From the NCBI GenBank assembly GCA_045614565.1, contig JAZLDG010000051.1:1-44118 (forward strand): DNA of 44,118 nt. Direction: 5' to 3'. This DNA comes from Scatosoma sp045614565 (GTDB lineage: Bacteria > Bacillota > Clostridia > Christensenellales > Borkfalkiaceae). Position numbers and translations under genes: made by a program. A model generated the notes under the pieces. It was given only the letters and a program-made list of their open reading frames with translations, did no database searches and was not told where the DNA came from. This document shows positions 21,729-29,564 of the stretch, one piece after another. How positions within the stretch are numbered: the first letter of the stretch is position 1; every line of letters begins with the position of its first letter.

Positions 21729-22922
21729 TTATTTATTCAACAACCAATCCGCCACGTCAACGACTTTTACGCCTTCATATTGATATTCGGGATTTCTTGT
21801 TCGCGCGATTACCATTTTAGGATAAGCGTCCTTAATTTTCAGCAAGGGCTCTACTTCTCGATTAAAGGTATCGGAATGGGTTATATTGTCCGAAACTTGA
21901 ATATACATCTTCTCATTTCTTTTCAACGCCACAAAGTCAATCTCTTTTTTATACAAAACACCAGCGTAAACTTCGTACCCACGTCTTAATAATTCCATAG
22001 CTACAACGTTTTCAATCACTCTACCGTTATCCAAGTTTTTCGTACCAAGTTTGGCATAACGGAAAGTGTGGTCGCTTAAATAATATTTATCGTTAGACGC
22101 AAGATACTTTTTGCCTTTAATATCGTATCTGCGGAACTTATAAAAAGCGAACGCGTTACAAAGATAAGACAAATAGTTACCAACCGTCTTATGGTTGATT
22201 TTATCCTTATTCGACGTGAGCGTATCGGTAATACTTCTTGCCGACGTTAAGTTAGACACGTTATCCATCAAGAATTGAGAAATTCTATCCATTAAAGCAG
22301 GGTTTTTGATATTGTACTTTTGTCGTATATCTCTTAAAATTAAGGTGTCAAAAACCGTTTCGATATACTCGTATTTATCTTCCCGTTCTTTATATAAATA
22401 AGAACCTGCCATACCGCCTTCGAGCATATAGCTATCAAAAGCAGTGTATTTATCCGTCAATTCAAAATAATTTACGTACTCGGCAAAGGAGAAAGGATAT
22501 ACTTTTATTTCAAACGTTCTTCCTGTAAACAACGTTGCCAAGTCTGAACTTAATAAGAAAGCATTTGAACCCGTGATATAAATATCGTACGTTTCCGTTG
22601 CGTGTAAATTATTTATACACAACTCAAAGCCGTCACACATTTGAATTTCGTCAATTAAAACGAAATTGTCTTTACCTTCTACGTAATTGTTTTCGATATA
22701 TTCGTTAAGAGCCTTGTATTCTTTAAGATTATCATACTTGGATAGATTAAAGTTAATATGAATAATATTCGCATCGGAAACGTTCTTTACAACGTAATCC
22801 TTGAAGGATTCTAATAATTTTGATTTGCCTGAACGTCTTACACCCGTTAACACTTTAATATCGGGAGTTCCGATAACGTTAATCATTTTTTCTAAGTATT
22901 GTTTTCTTTCAATTAGTTTCAT
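21729..22922 (-). CDS. AAA-type ATPase with DUF4143 domain
   Basis: This 397-residue protein has a P-loop GVRRSGKSKLL (27-37), Walker B FVLIDEIQ (about 86-93) and a sensor-like ITGSNAFLLSSD (about 115-126). The central DUF4143 region contains TVGNYLSYLCNAFAFYKFRRYD. The C-terminal PD-(D/E)xK-like part includes ENVVAMELLRRGYEV, KKEIDFV and YIQVS. Such ATPases are widespread and highly multicopy in Bacillota, Bacteroidota and archaea, and their role is unsettled. The ATG follows GAGGTGAT and a 17-spaced promoter. Base composition is lower in G+C than in neighbours. The gene sits between 42-bp direct repeats, which suggests recent acquisition. Confidence 0.93.
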   Translation of the reverse strand: MKLIERKQYLEKMINVIGTPDIKVLTGVRRSGKSKLLESFKDYVVKNVSDANIIHINFNLSKYDNLKEYKALNEYIENNYVEGKDNFVLIDEIQMCDGFELCINNLHATETYDIYITGSNAFLLSSDLATLFTGRTFEIKVYPFSFAEYVNYFELTDKYTAFDSYMLEGGMAGSYLYKEREDKYEYIETVFDTLILRDIRQKYNIKNPALMDRISQFLMDNVSNLTSARSITDTLTSNKDKINHKTVGNYLSYLCNAFAFYKFRRYDIKGKKYLASNDKYYLSDHTFRYAKLGTKNLDNGRVIENVVAMELLRRGYEVYAGVLYKKEIDFVALKRNEKMYIQVSDNITHSDTFNREVEPLLKIKDAYPKMVIARTRNPEYQYEGVKVVDVADWLLNK

Positions 22923-22943
22923 AGAAAATCACCTCACAAACCT

Positions 22944-22972
22944 ATTATACCATATTTAATTCCCAAAATCAA
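22944..22972 (-). promoter_or_regulatory. Promoter of the ATPase gene
   Basis: On the minus strand TTGATT (22967-22972), 17 bases, TATAAT (22944-22949). The 29 bases from -35 to -10 match the plus-strand sequence starting at 21534 at about 24 positions, so the nearby repeat element carries a related promoter-like stretch. The rest of 22973-23128 is AT-rich; it has short stems such as AACTT-TGGG-AAGTT followed by T-run but no gene. Confidence 0.75.
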
Positions 22973-23128
22973 TAATTTTTCAACTTTGGGAAGTTAATTT
23001 TTTATAAAAGGTCAAAAGAAAAATCAAACCCCCTATGGAATTTGATTCTTTCTTTGCTTAAAAGTGCAATTTCCTATAAATCTTTAATTTTCTAAAAACC
23101 TTATAAGGGAACGCCTTTGGGACGTTAT

Positions 23129-23170
23129 TTTTTTATAGTTTTATTCCGAAAAAGTCGGGTTTTCCGCTCG
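23129..23170. repeat. Right 42-bp direct repeat
   Basis: This is the partner of 21683-21724. It covers the final codons and stop of the gene at 23133-23507, encoding the GKPDFFGIKL end. Confidence 0.9.
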
Positions 23171-23507
23171 ATAGCTCGTCGAGCAAAAGCTCGGCGACGA
23201 ACGCGCGGCGTTCGTGAACGGTCGCTTTTTTGAAAAAATGCTTACCGCGAAACGCGCGGTATTTTTTCGGGTTGAGCGTTTTTACGCTCGGAAAACGGTA
23301 TTCGCCGTTTACGCTCACGACGATATTGATTTCGTCGCCGCCCGATACTTCCCGCCAGTCAAAAAAGTCTTTCCCCTTTTGATAACGGCAAATATACACG
23401 CAACTGCTATCCCCGCCCTTTTGATAAAAGTACGTAAACGCAAACCCCTTTTCCAAAAACGGCGCGGTTAGCTTTTTTATTTCTTCTGCCGATTGAATTT
23501 CGTTCAT
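23133..23507 (-). CDS. Hypothetical protein translationally coupled to alaS
   Basis: I do not recognise this 124-residue soluble protein. It has an alpha/beta look: a helix (AEEIKKLTAPFLEKG), strands with FTYFYQKGGDSSCVYICRY and INIVVSVNGEYRFPSV, and a helical C-terminal part with HERRAFVAELLLDELSSG. Its ATG overlaps the alaS stop as ATGA, so it is made with the synthetase. Its last 13 codons are the right copy of a 42-bp direct repeat, and its original terminator now lies 1.45 kb away beyond the ATPase gene. No zinc or catalytic motif is evident; it does not look like the missing C-terminal domain of AlaRS. Confidence 0.75.
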   Translation of the reverse strand: MNEIQSAEEIKKLTAPFLEKGFAFTYFYQKGGDSSCVYICRYQKGKDFFDWREVSGGDEINIVVSVNGEYRFPSVKTLNPKKYRAFRGKHFFKKATVHERRAFVAELLLDELSSGKPDFFGIKL

Positions 23508-25333
23508 TGCAAAACTGCCTTAATGCGGCGAAGCCCGCTTCCGCAGCTCTGTTCCTTTTGGATTTTGAACTTGCCCAGCTTGCCCGTCGATTCCACGTGC
23601 GGACCGCCGCAGATTTCCTTGGAGAAATCGCCGATTGTATACGTTTTTACCACTTCCCCGTACTTGCTTTCAAACAAGCCCGTAAAGCCTTCCGCTTTCG
23701 CTTCTTCAAGCGAAATTTCTTTCATAACTACGGGAATATCCTTGGCGATGACTTCGTTTACCATATCTTCCACCGCCTGAATTTGTTCCGCGGTCATAGG
23801 CTGGGGCAGGTTAAAGTCAAAACGCAATCTTTCTTCGGTAATGTTCGAGCCCTTTTGATTGACTTCGGGCGAGCATACCTTTTTAAGCGCAGCGTGCAAA
23901 AGATGCGTCGCCGTATGCAAAGCGGTCGTCGCTTCCTTATGATCGGCAAGACCGCAAGCGAATTTTTGCTCACTACCCGCTTTACTCTTGTTTTGGTGCT
24001 CTTCAAACGCCGCTTTATAGCCGTCAAGGTCTACGCTAAAACCGCGTTCTTTCGCCATTTCGTCCGTGATTTCCACGGGGAAACCGTAAGTATCGTAAAG
24101 GTGGAACGCCTGCTTGCCGCCGATTACCTTTTCAGGCACGTACGCGGGATCTTTTTGCGACATAAACGCGTTTTTGCGTTCGATACCGTTGATACATTTT
24201 TCAAATTCTTTCAAGCCCTGTTGCAAGGTCTTGGTAAATTTCGCTTCTTCCTTATTCAGCTCTTCCGCGATCTTCGCGCTATTGATATTGAGTTCGGGAT
24301 ATACGTTTTCATAGTACGCGATAAACGCTTCGGAAATTTTCGCAAGACTGCCTTCGGGCAGGTCGATTTTACGCCCGAAACGAACGGCGCGGCGGATAAT
24401 TCTACGCAAAATATAGCCTTGGTCGGTGTTGGACGGTACGATGCCCTTTTCGTCGCCGAGCATAAAGGTCGCCGTACGCGTATGGTCGAGTAATACTCTA
24501 AACGCCTTGGTCGTTTCTTCGTCTTCGCCGTAGGTTTTGCCCGTCAGCTCGGAAATGACCTTGATCGCGCCTTCAAAAATATCCGTTTCATAAACGCTGG
24601 ATTTGCCGTTGAGCACACAAAGCGCACGCTCCAAGCCCATACCCGTGTCTACGTTCTTTTGCGAAAGCTCCACAAAGCTTCCGTCCGCTTGTTTATTAAA
24701 GCGCATAAATACGTCGTTCCAAATTTCCAAAAATGCGCCGCAATTACAATCGGGGTTGCAAGTCGGCGAGCATTTGGGTTTGCGAATGACGAACATTTCG
24801 GTGTCCGTTCCGCAAGGACCTGTCAAGCCCGCGGGCCCCCACCAGTTATTTTCGCGGGGCATAAAGTAAATATTTTCCTTTTTAATCCCTGCTTTTTCCC
24901 AAAGCGCGGCGGCTTCCGTGTCGCGGGGCAGCGTTTCGTCGCCGCCAAATACCGTTACGGCAAGCTTGTCCGAAGGAATACCCAAGTAGTCCTTACCCGT
25001 CAAAAATTCATAGCTCCAAGGGATCATTTCTTCCTTGAAATAATCGCCGAGCGACCAGTTTCCGAGCATTTCAAAAAACGTGCAATGCCGTTCGTCGCCC
25101 ACGTCTTCAATATCCCCCGTACGCACGCATTTTTGCACGTCGGTAAGCCGTTTGCCCGCGGGGTGTCTTTCACCCAAAAGATAGGGCACGAGCGGGTGCA
25201 TACCTGCCGTGGTAAAGAGCACGGTCGGGTCGTGTTCGGGAATGAGCGAAGCGGACGGGATAATTTTATGCCCGCGCTTTTCAAAGAAGCCCAAATACAT
25301 TTCTCTCAAAGATTGTCCAGTATACGTTTTCAT
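23504..25333 (-). CDS. alaS: Alanyl-tRNA synthetase, short form
   Basis: AlaRS charges tRNA-Ala and edits mischarged Ser and Gly. This one has 609 residues against roughly 870 in the usual bacterial enzyme. The class II catalytic core (TTAGMHPLVPYL, FFEMLGNWSLGDYFK, GLTGPCGTDTEM, GMGLERAL) and tRNA-recognition helices are intact. The editing core keeps HTATHLLH and CGGPHVESTG, with Pro where CGGTH is usual. Two parts are missing: the beta-barrel that normally separates the helices from HTATHLL (no AESGGQ-type motif) and the C-terminal oligomerisation domain after GLRRIKAV. Short bacterial AlaRS forms of about 600 residues exist, to my knowledge. The gene is intact and has a perfect promoter. 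Confidence 0.93.
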   Translation of the reverse strand: MKTYTGQSLREMYLGFFEKRGHKIIPSASLIPEHDPTVLFTTAGMHPLVPYLLGERHPAGKRLTDVQKCVRTGDIEDVGDERHCTFFEMLGNWSLGDYFKEEMIPWSYEFLTGKDYLGIPSDKLAVTVFGGDETLPRDTEAAALWEKAGIKKENIYFMPRENNWWGPAGLTGPCGTDTEMFVIRKPKCSPTCNPDCNCGAFLEIWNDVFMRFNKQADGSFVELSQKNVDTGMGLERALCVLNGKSSVYETDIFEGAIKVISELTGKTYGEDEETTKAFRVLLDHTRTATFMLGDEKGIVPSNTDQGYILRRIIRRAVRFGRKIDLPEGSLAKISEAFIAYYENVYPELNINSAKIAEELNKEEAKFTKTLQQGLKEFEKCINGIERKNAFMSQKDPAYVPEKVIGGKQAFHLYDTYGFPVEITDEMAKERGFSVDLDGYKAAFEEHQNKSKAGSEQKFACGLADHKEATTALHTATHLLHAALKKVCSPEVNQKGSNITEERLRFDFNLPQPMTAEQIQAVEDMVNEVIAKDIPVVMKEISLEEAKAEGFTGLFESKYGEVVKTYTIGDFSKEICGGPHVESTGKLGKFKIQKEQSCGSGLRRIKAVLQ

Positions 25334-25368
25334 AGTTTTTTTCCTAAATATATTAATTTTCTTATAAC

Positions 25369-25397
25369 ATTATATATGGATTATACGATTTTGTCAA
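25369..25397 (-). promoter_or_regulatory. Consensus promoter of alaS
   Basis: On the minus strand TTGACA (25392-25397), 17 bases, TATAAT (25369-25374). The leader of about 30 bases has AGGAAA before the ATG and no space for a T-box. Confidence 0.85.
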
Positions 25398-25433
25398 GCG
25401 ATACGCGCTTTCTTTATAAAATCGTGATTATTA

Positions 25434-26831
25434 TCAATTTTTAATCAACTCGTAGCCCGTCTTGCTATCCTTGACCGCATAGCCCATTTCCGCAAGCTTG
25501 TTGCGAAGCAGGTCGCTTTTCGTCCAGTCCCGCGCCGTTCTTGCCGCCCATCTTTCTTCCGCAATCGCTCGCACTTCCGCAGGAACGCTATCGTCCTTTT
25601 TGTTTGCGGCTACGTACGCTTTCGCGTCCTTTTTGAACAAGCCGAGAAGCGCGTACGTTTCGCGGATTTGCGCCGCGAACGCCGCCGCTTTCGGATCGCC
25701 CGCAGCGAGATATTTTTTCATTTCTTTGAAATATCCAAACAAATTCGACAGCGCGAGCGCGGTATTGAAATCGTCACTCATACAAGCGTTAAATTCGTCG
25801 TCAATGCGTTTCGCCTCAACCCTGCCCCCGTCGTTTACGGTGAAATTCGCTTCGTCCACCGCCGCCAACGCCGTGTAGAAATCCAAAATATGCTTCTCCG
25901 CTTCGGGGAAAAGTTCGTCCGTGATATTGATATCGTTACGGTAATTCGTTTGAAGCAGCGCGAATTTCACGGCTTCGTCTGAGTATTTTTCCAAAAGCTC
26001 GGCAAGAAGCAAGCTGTTTCCGAGCGATTTACTCATTTTTTGACCGTTGACCTTAATCAAGCCGTTATGCGTCCAGTATTTTACGAACGGTTTGCCCGTG
26101 AGTGCTTCCGTTTGCGCAATTTCGTTTTCGTGGTGGGGAAAAATCAAATCCCTGCCGCCGCCGTGAATGTCGATTTGTTCGCCGAACGCCGCGCGGTTCA
26201 TTGCCGAACATTCGATATGCCAGCCCGGTCTGCCCTTGCCCCAAGGCGAATCCCAACAAATCTCCCCTTCCTTCGCGCTTTTCCAAAGCGCGAAATCGTA
26301 GGCGTTCTTTTTCTCGTCGTCGTTATCCACGCGCACGCCGTCTAACGCGTCGTCCACGTTGCGGTTAGAGAGTTTGCCGTAGCCGGGAAAGCTCGCTACG
26401 TCAAAGTACACGTCGCCGTTCTTTGTGGGATACGCGTGCCCTTTTTCAATGAGCGTGGACACGAAATCGATAATATTTTGGATATTTTGCGTAGCTTTGA
26501 GCCAAACGTCGGGATCGTCCACGCGGAATTTTTCCATTATTTTATTGATATTTTCAATCATTTTCGCGGCGTACTCGTCGGCGGGAATACCCGTTTCGTG
26601 GGATTTGGCGATAATTTTATCGTCTACGTCCGTATAGTTCCGCGCGTACGTTACGTCGTACCCCGCTTTTTTGAGATATTTCCGCATAATATCGTAAATG
26701 AGTGCTTGATACCCGTGACCGATATGCGCTTCACCCGAAACGGTGATTCCGCAAGCGTACATCTTGACCTTGCCTTCTTCCAAAGGTATAAATTCTTCCT
26801 TTCTCTTGGTGAGCGAATTATAAATTTTCAT
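25434..26831 (-). CDS. cysS: Cysteinyl-tRNA synthetase
   Basis: CysS attaches cysteine to tRNA-Cys. The 465-residue class I enzyme has the zinc/substrate site YACGITV (residues 25-31) and the HIGH-type AHIGHGYQAL. It also has the second Cys/His zinc region WHIECSAM with HGGGRDLIFPHHENEIAQ close by (split between about 204 and 236), and KMSKSLGNSL (about 268). The C-terminal anticodon-binding part is of normal length. Its ATG lies 14 bases inside the end of cysE with AAAAGGAG upstream, so the two are coupled. Both are controlled by the Cys T-box upstream of cysE. Confidence 0.97.
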   Translation of the reverse strand: MKIYNSLTKRKEEFIPLEEGKVKMYACGITVSGEAHIGHGYQALIYDIMRKYLKKAGYDVTYARNYTDVDDKIIAKSHETGIPADEYAAKMIENINKIMEKFRVDDPDVWLKATQNIQNIIDFVSTLIEKGHAYPTKNGDVYFDVASFPGYGKLSNRNVDDALDGVRVDNDDEKKNAYDFALWKSAKEGEICWDSPWGKGRPGWHIECSAMNRAAFGEQIDIHGGGRDLIFPHHENEIAQTEALTGKPFVKYWTHNGLIKVNGQKMSKSLGNSLLLAELLEKYSDEAVKFALLQTNYRNDINITDELFPEAEKHILDFYTALAAVDEANFTVNDGGRVEAKRIDDEFNACMSDDFNTALALSNLFGYFKEMKKYLAAGDPKAAAFAAQIRETYALLGLFKKDAKAYVAANKKDDSVPAEVRAIAEERWAARTARDWTKSDLLRNKLAEMGYAVKDSKTGYELIKN

Positions 26832-27543
26832 TGTCCGTTTCTCCTTTTTCTACCTTTTCTTCTTTCTTTTTAGAAGGTTTTTTCTTGCTCCGTTTTTCTT
26901 CCGCTTCCCTTGCGGCTTTTTTTGCTTCTTCTTCACGGCGTTCCGCTTCTTCGGCGTTAATTTCCGCGTTCAACGCGGCTACCGCGATAATCCCCGAATG
27001 GGTTTGTTCTTCCGTTTCAGGCGTACGAATACGCACGATACGCCCTGGAATACCCACCACCGTCGCGTACGGCGGTACTTCTTTTAAGACAACCGCACCC
27101 GCGCCGATTTTTGCGCCCTTGCCGACGGTAAACCCGCCTAGCACTTTCGCACCCGCCGACAGCGTTACGTTTTCCATAATCGTAGGATGGCGTTTGCCGC
27201 GTTCCTTGCCCGTACCGCCAAGCGTTACGCCTTGATAAATAACCGTTCCCCTATGCACTTCCGCCGTTTCGCCGATGACTACGCCCGAACCGTGGTCGAT
27301 GAACACCCCGCCTTCGATTTTTGCCGCGGGGTGGATTTCTACGCCCGTGAAAAACCGCGTGACTTGACTGATAATTCTCGCAATCAGTTTGAGCTTCATT
27401 TTTACGTGGAAAAAATACGCCACTCTATGCCACGAAAGCGCGTGCACGCCTGCGTACGTGAGCCAAATTTCAAACGAGTTTCTTGCGGCAGGGTCGTTTA
27501 GCTTCGCCGCTTTAATGTCGTCCCGAAGATTTTGAAACCACAT
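26818..27543 (-). CDS. cysE: Serine O-acetyltransferase
   Basis: CysE acetylates L-serine with acetyl-CoA, the first step of cysteine synthesis. The 241-residue protein has the helical N-terminal part (WFQNLRDDI...HALSWHRVAYFFH) and hexapeptide beta-helix with IHPAAKIEGGVFIDHGSGVV, the catalytic-region GGTGKERGKRHPTI, and VVGIPGRIVR. From about residue 190 it carries an unusual Ala/Glu/Lys-rich tail (EEAERREEEAKKAAREAEEK, KKPSKKKEEK) that is probably a charged helix. The start at 27543 (MWFQNL) is chosen for the AAGGAG upstream; the frame is open to 27573. The gene is under a Cys T-box and precedes cysS, so cysteine synthesis and charging are matched to uncharged tRNA-Cys. Confidence 0.95.
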   Translation of the reverse strand: MWFQNLRDDIKAAKLNDPAARNSFEIWLTYAGVHALSWHRVAYFFHVKMKLKLIARIISQVTRFFTGVEIHPAAKIEGGVFIDHGSGVVIGETAEVHRGTVIYQGVTLGGTGKERGKRHPTIMENVTLSAGAKVLGGFTVGKGAKIGAGAVVLKEVPPYATVVGIPGRIVRIRTPETEEQTHSGIIAVAALNAEINAEEAERREEEAKKAAREAEEKRSKKKPSKKKEEKVEKGETDNENL

Positions 27544-27584
27544 AGTCTTCTCCTTGTCGTTTTCTAAAAGCAATTTATAAAAGT

Positions 27585-27838
27585 AAAAACCGCCGTATTA
27601 CGTAATAGTCCGTATTACATAATATAAAGGCGGTTTTGTTCGCTGTTCCACTTTATTTCAGAAAATAGATATTTTCCCTTATTCGCCGATAACGGCGGCA
27701 GCCGCGGGGGATTAGCCCGTCCATCGCGAAAACGCACTTTCTCCCCCGTTTCCCGCGTAACGCGCTTTCAGCCTACGGCACGTTTCTCTGTTTACGGTAT
27801 ATAAAGGATACTCTTTTTCCGCATCGGATTATGAAGTT
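27585..27838 (-). promoter_or_regulatory. T-box riboswitch, Cys type, upstream of cysE-cysS
   Basis: The 250-base leader has T-box hallmarks in order. There is an AGTA near the 5' end, AGAGAAACG (27790-27782) as the AG-type box, GGCTGAAAGC, and a candidate specifier TGC (Cys codon) at 27736-27734 in GAAAGTGCG. Several GC-rich stems follow, then the T-box sequence AAAGTGGAACAGCG (about 27654-27641). The UGGA of the antiterminator bulge would pair with the UCCA end of tRNA-Cys. A terminator (AAAACCGCC 27637-27629 with GGCGGTTTTT 27594-27585) closes it. The specifier fits the cysteine genes downstream. Confidence 0.85.
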
Positions 27839-27844
27839 TTATCC

Positions 27845-27873
27845 ATTATAGCATTTACGAATACAAAAATCAA
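27845..27873 (-). promoter_or_regulatory. Promoter of the T-box-cysE-cysS transcript
   Basis: On the minus strand TTGATT (27868-27873), 17 bases, TATAAT (27845-27850), just downstream of the stop of the hypothetical gene at 27880. Confidence 0.75.
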
Positions 27874-27879
27874 CTGTTT

Positions 27880-28506
27880 TTACGCCAAAAACAAGTTTTC
27901 GATTTTATATTCCGCGAGCGCGGCGTCGATCATCGGACGGTTAAAGACCTTCGTTCCGACCAAATAGGAAACCACTACGTCCTTGGGTTGCGTGTAATCC
28001 ATTTCATAGCCGTTGATAAAAAGTAAATTTTTCATATCTTCCATCGGAAGATGGCTCGTCAGCGCGAACGAAAAAATTAAATTTTTCGTGGGCGCGTATT
28101 TGCCTTTGCAAATTCCCGTCCAAATTTCTTTATCCACCGCCAAGCTCTCGCCTGCTTCCGTTTCCGAAATTTTATATTTGTCCATTATCCCCCGAAGGTA
28201 TTTATGGGGCGCGTAACGGGAAAACACGTTTTTTATTTTCGCAAAAAAACCAAACGGCACGAAAGAAAAGGAAAAAGTTTTGTCCGAAAGTTTGGCTTTG
28301 AGCGTTTTCAAAAGCTCGTCTTTATTTTCTTGCAAAGCAAGCCGCATCGTTTCGGGCGGAAGCGTGTACGCGTACGTACGCCCGTCCTCGCGGACTTCCG
28401 ACGTTTGCATTTTGGGCATACGATAAGCGGGTAATACGCAAAGCGCGTCGTAATTTGCGTACGTTTCACAAAAATACGCGTCTAAATCGTTGAGAAAATC
28501 TTGCAT
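27880..28506 (-). CDS. Hypothetical protein with HTH-like C-terminal domain
   Basis: This 208-residue soluble protein is not one I can name. The N-terminal half (1-110) has no recognisable motif. The C-terminal region, about 120-205 (SLAVDKEIWTGICKGKYAPTK, then LPMEDMKNLLFINGYEMDYTQ and DVVVSYLV), resembles a degenerate helix-turn-helix domain common in hypothetical proteins of gut Clostridia, in which a regulator-like HTH is followed by a helix with a NELL..AGY-type motif and a D(L/V)I..Y(F/L) strand. A promoter, TTGCGT-17-TATAAT (28536-28564), precedes it. It lies between the DeoR-type gene and the cys transcript and is not obviously linked to either. Confidence 0.75.
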   Translation of the reverse strand: MQDFLNDLDAYFCETYANYDALCVLPAYRMPKMQTSEVREDGRTYAYTLPPETMRLALQENKDELLKTLKAKLSDKTFSFSFVPFGFFAKIKNVFSRYAPHKYLRGIMDKYKISETEAGESLAVDKEIWTGICKGKYAPTKNLIFSFALTSHLPMEDMKNLLFINGYEMDYTQPKDVVVSYLVGTKVFNRPMIDAALAEYKIENLFLA

Positions 28507-28694
28507 CGTCTTTTCTTCCTTTCGGCATTTTTTTTATTATAGCACACCCCTGCGAAAAACGCAAACGTTTTCACCTGCTCCAAAAGCGAAGCTTATGATA
28601 TCTTCGTGAAAATCACATTTTTTTGCTAATTTTTTGCATTTTTTACACCCGTTATAGGAAAAAAGTGTAAAAAACGAACATTTTACCTGCAATC

Positions 28695-28785
28695 ACTTGA
28701 TTTTTACGGGGAATTATGGTAATATACCACAAAAGAATAAATCGAACTTGATTTTTTTCGGGGCATTATGAATATACCACAAAGG
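28695..28785 (+). promoter_or_regulatory. Tandemly duplicated promoter region of the DeoR-type gene
   Basis: A 40-base block beginning ACTTGATTTTT and ending AATATACCACAAA occurs at 28695-28735 and again at 28746-28785, about 51 bp apart. The first copy forms a promoter TTGATT (28697-28702), 17 bases, TAATAT (28720-28725), and contains the dyad GGTA-ATA-TACC. In the second the -10 is poorer. The second copy ends in the AAAGGAG ribosome binding site. Further upstream TTTTTTACAC (28639-28648) pairs with GTGTAAAAAA (28665-28674). Autoregulation through the repeated block is likely but not proven. Confidence 0.6.
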
Positions 28786-28797
28786 AGCGTATCGGTT

Positions 28798-29556
28798 ATG
28801 AAAAGAGAACGTATTGAAGAAATTGCCGAATTGATTGATAAACGCGGAAAAATTTCCCTGCCGCAGCTCGAAGAATATTTCCCCAACGTTTCGCAAATGA
28901 CGTTAAGACGGGATTTGTTCTTGCTCGAAGAAGAAGGTAAAATTATCCGTATTCGCGGCGGTGCGATGTCCGTAAAGGACGTGCAAAAAAAATCGGGTGT
29001 ATCGTACACCAAAAAGACGACGATGCACACCGACGAGAAAATACAAATCGCGCAAAAAGCCGCAAGCCTTATCGACGAAGGCGCGTCGATCTATCTCGAC
29101 GCGGGCTCTACCGCGCTGTATCTCGCCAAAGAAATGCCCGACGTTGCGTGCAACGTCTTTACCAACGGTCTTGCCGTTGCGACCGAGCTTTCCAAGAAAA
29201 AGAACGTCGCCGTTAATCTTTTGGGCGGGCCTTTGATCAAGGAAAACCTTTCCACGGCTTCGTCGTTGTCGTCCGTATATTTCGCGGACAACAATTTCGA
29301 GCTTGCGATTATCTCCGCTTCGGCGTTCACGCCCGAAAACGGGTTTTCCTGCGGTTCACAAATGGAAGCCGACCTGTTCCGCATTATCCGCAAAAAAGCC
29401 AAGTTTACGTATATGATGCTCGACAGCTCCAAAATCGGGAAAATCAAGCCCTATACCTTTGCGCGAGCGGAAGACATTAACGTTTTGATTACGGATGAAG
29501 CCTTCCCCGCCGCCTTGAAAGAAAGCTTCAAAGCAATGAATATCGTCGTATTGTAA
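28798..29556 (+). CDS. DeoR/GlpR-family transcriptional regulator
   Basis: This 252-residue repressor has an N-terminal winged helix (KRERIEEIAELIDKRGKISL, then SQMTLRRDLFLLEEEGKIIRIRGGA), with the family's TLRRDL recognition helix. A sugar-phosphate-binding DeoRC domain follows with LDAGSTALYLAKE, VFTNGLAVA, LLGG and DSSKIG. Such proteins sense phosphorylated sugars and usually control a neighbouring carbohydrate operon; none is visible here, so the target lies elsewhere or it is orphaned. The start at 28798 is chosen because AAAGGAG ends ten bases before it; an in-frame ATG at 28768 lies within the duplicated promoter block. A strong terminator follows. Confidence 0.92.
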   Translation: MKRERIEEIAELIDKRGKISLPQLEEYFPNVSQMTLRRDLFLLEEEGKIIRIRGGAMSVKDVQKKSGVSYTKKTTMHTDEKIQIAQKAASLIDEGASIYLDAGSTALYLAKEMPDVACNVFTNGLAVATELSKKKNVAVNLLGGPLIKENLSTASSLSSVYFADNNFELAIISASAFTPENGFSCGSQMEADLFRIIRKKAKFTYMMLDSSKIGKIKPYTFARAEDINVLITDEAFPAALKESFKAMNIVVL

Positions 29557-29564
29557 ACGTCAAC

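Larger units (their letters stand above)
21683..23170. mobile_element. Putative 1.45-kb inserted unit carrying one ATPase gene
   Basis: Direct repeats of 42 bp (21683-21724 and 23129-23170; offset 1446 bp) bound a segment that holds only the DUF4143-type ATPase gene, its promoter and about 150 bp of AT-rich leader-side sequence. The segment is visibly poorer in G+C than its neighbours. The right repeat is the 3' end of an alaS-coupled gene; the left one abuts a terminator. This is what integration at a gene's 3' end with reconstruction of that end would leave. No integrase or transposase is inside, so movement in trans or a duplication-type insertion must be assumed. Confidence 0.6.

Noticed and set aside
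23504..25333. alaS as a truncated pseudogene
   Set aside because: The frame is clean, ends precisely at the next gene's start with ATGA, has a perfect promoter, and a short AlaRS form is known to exist.
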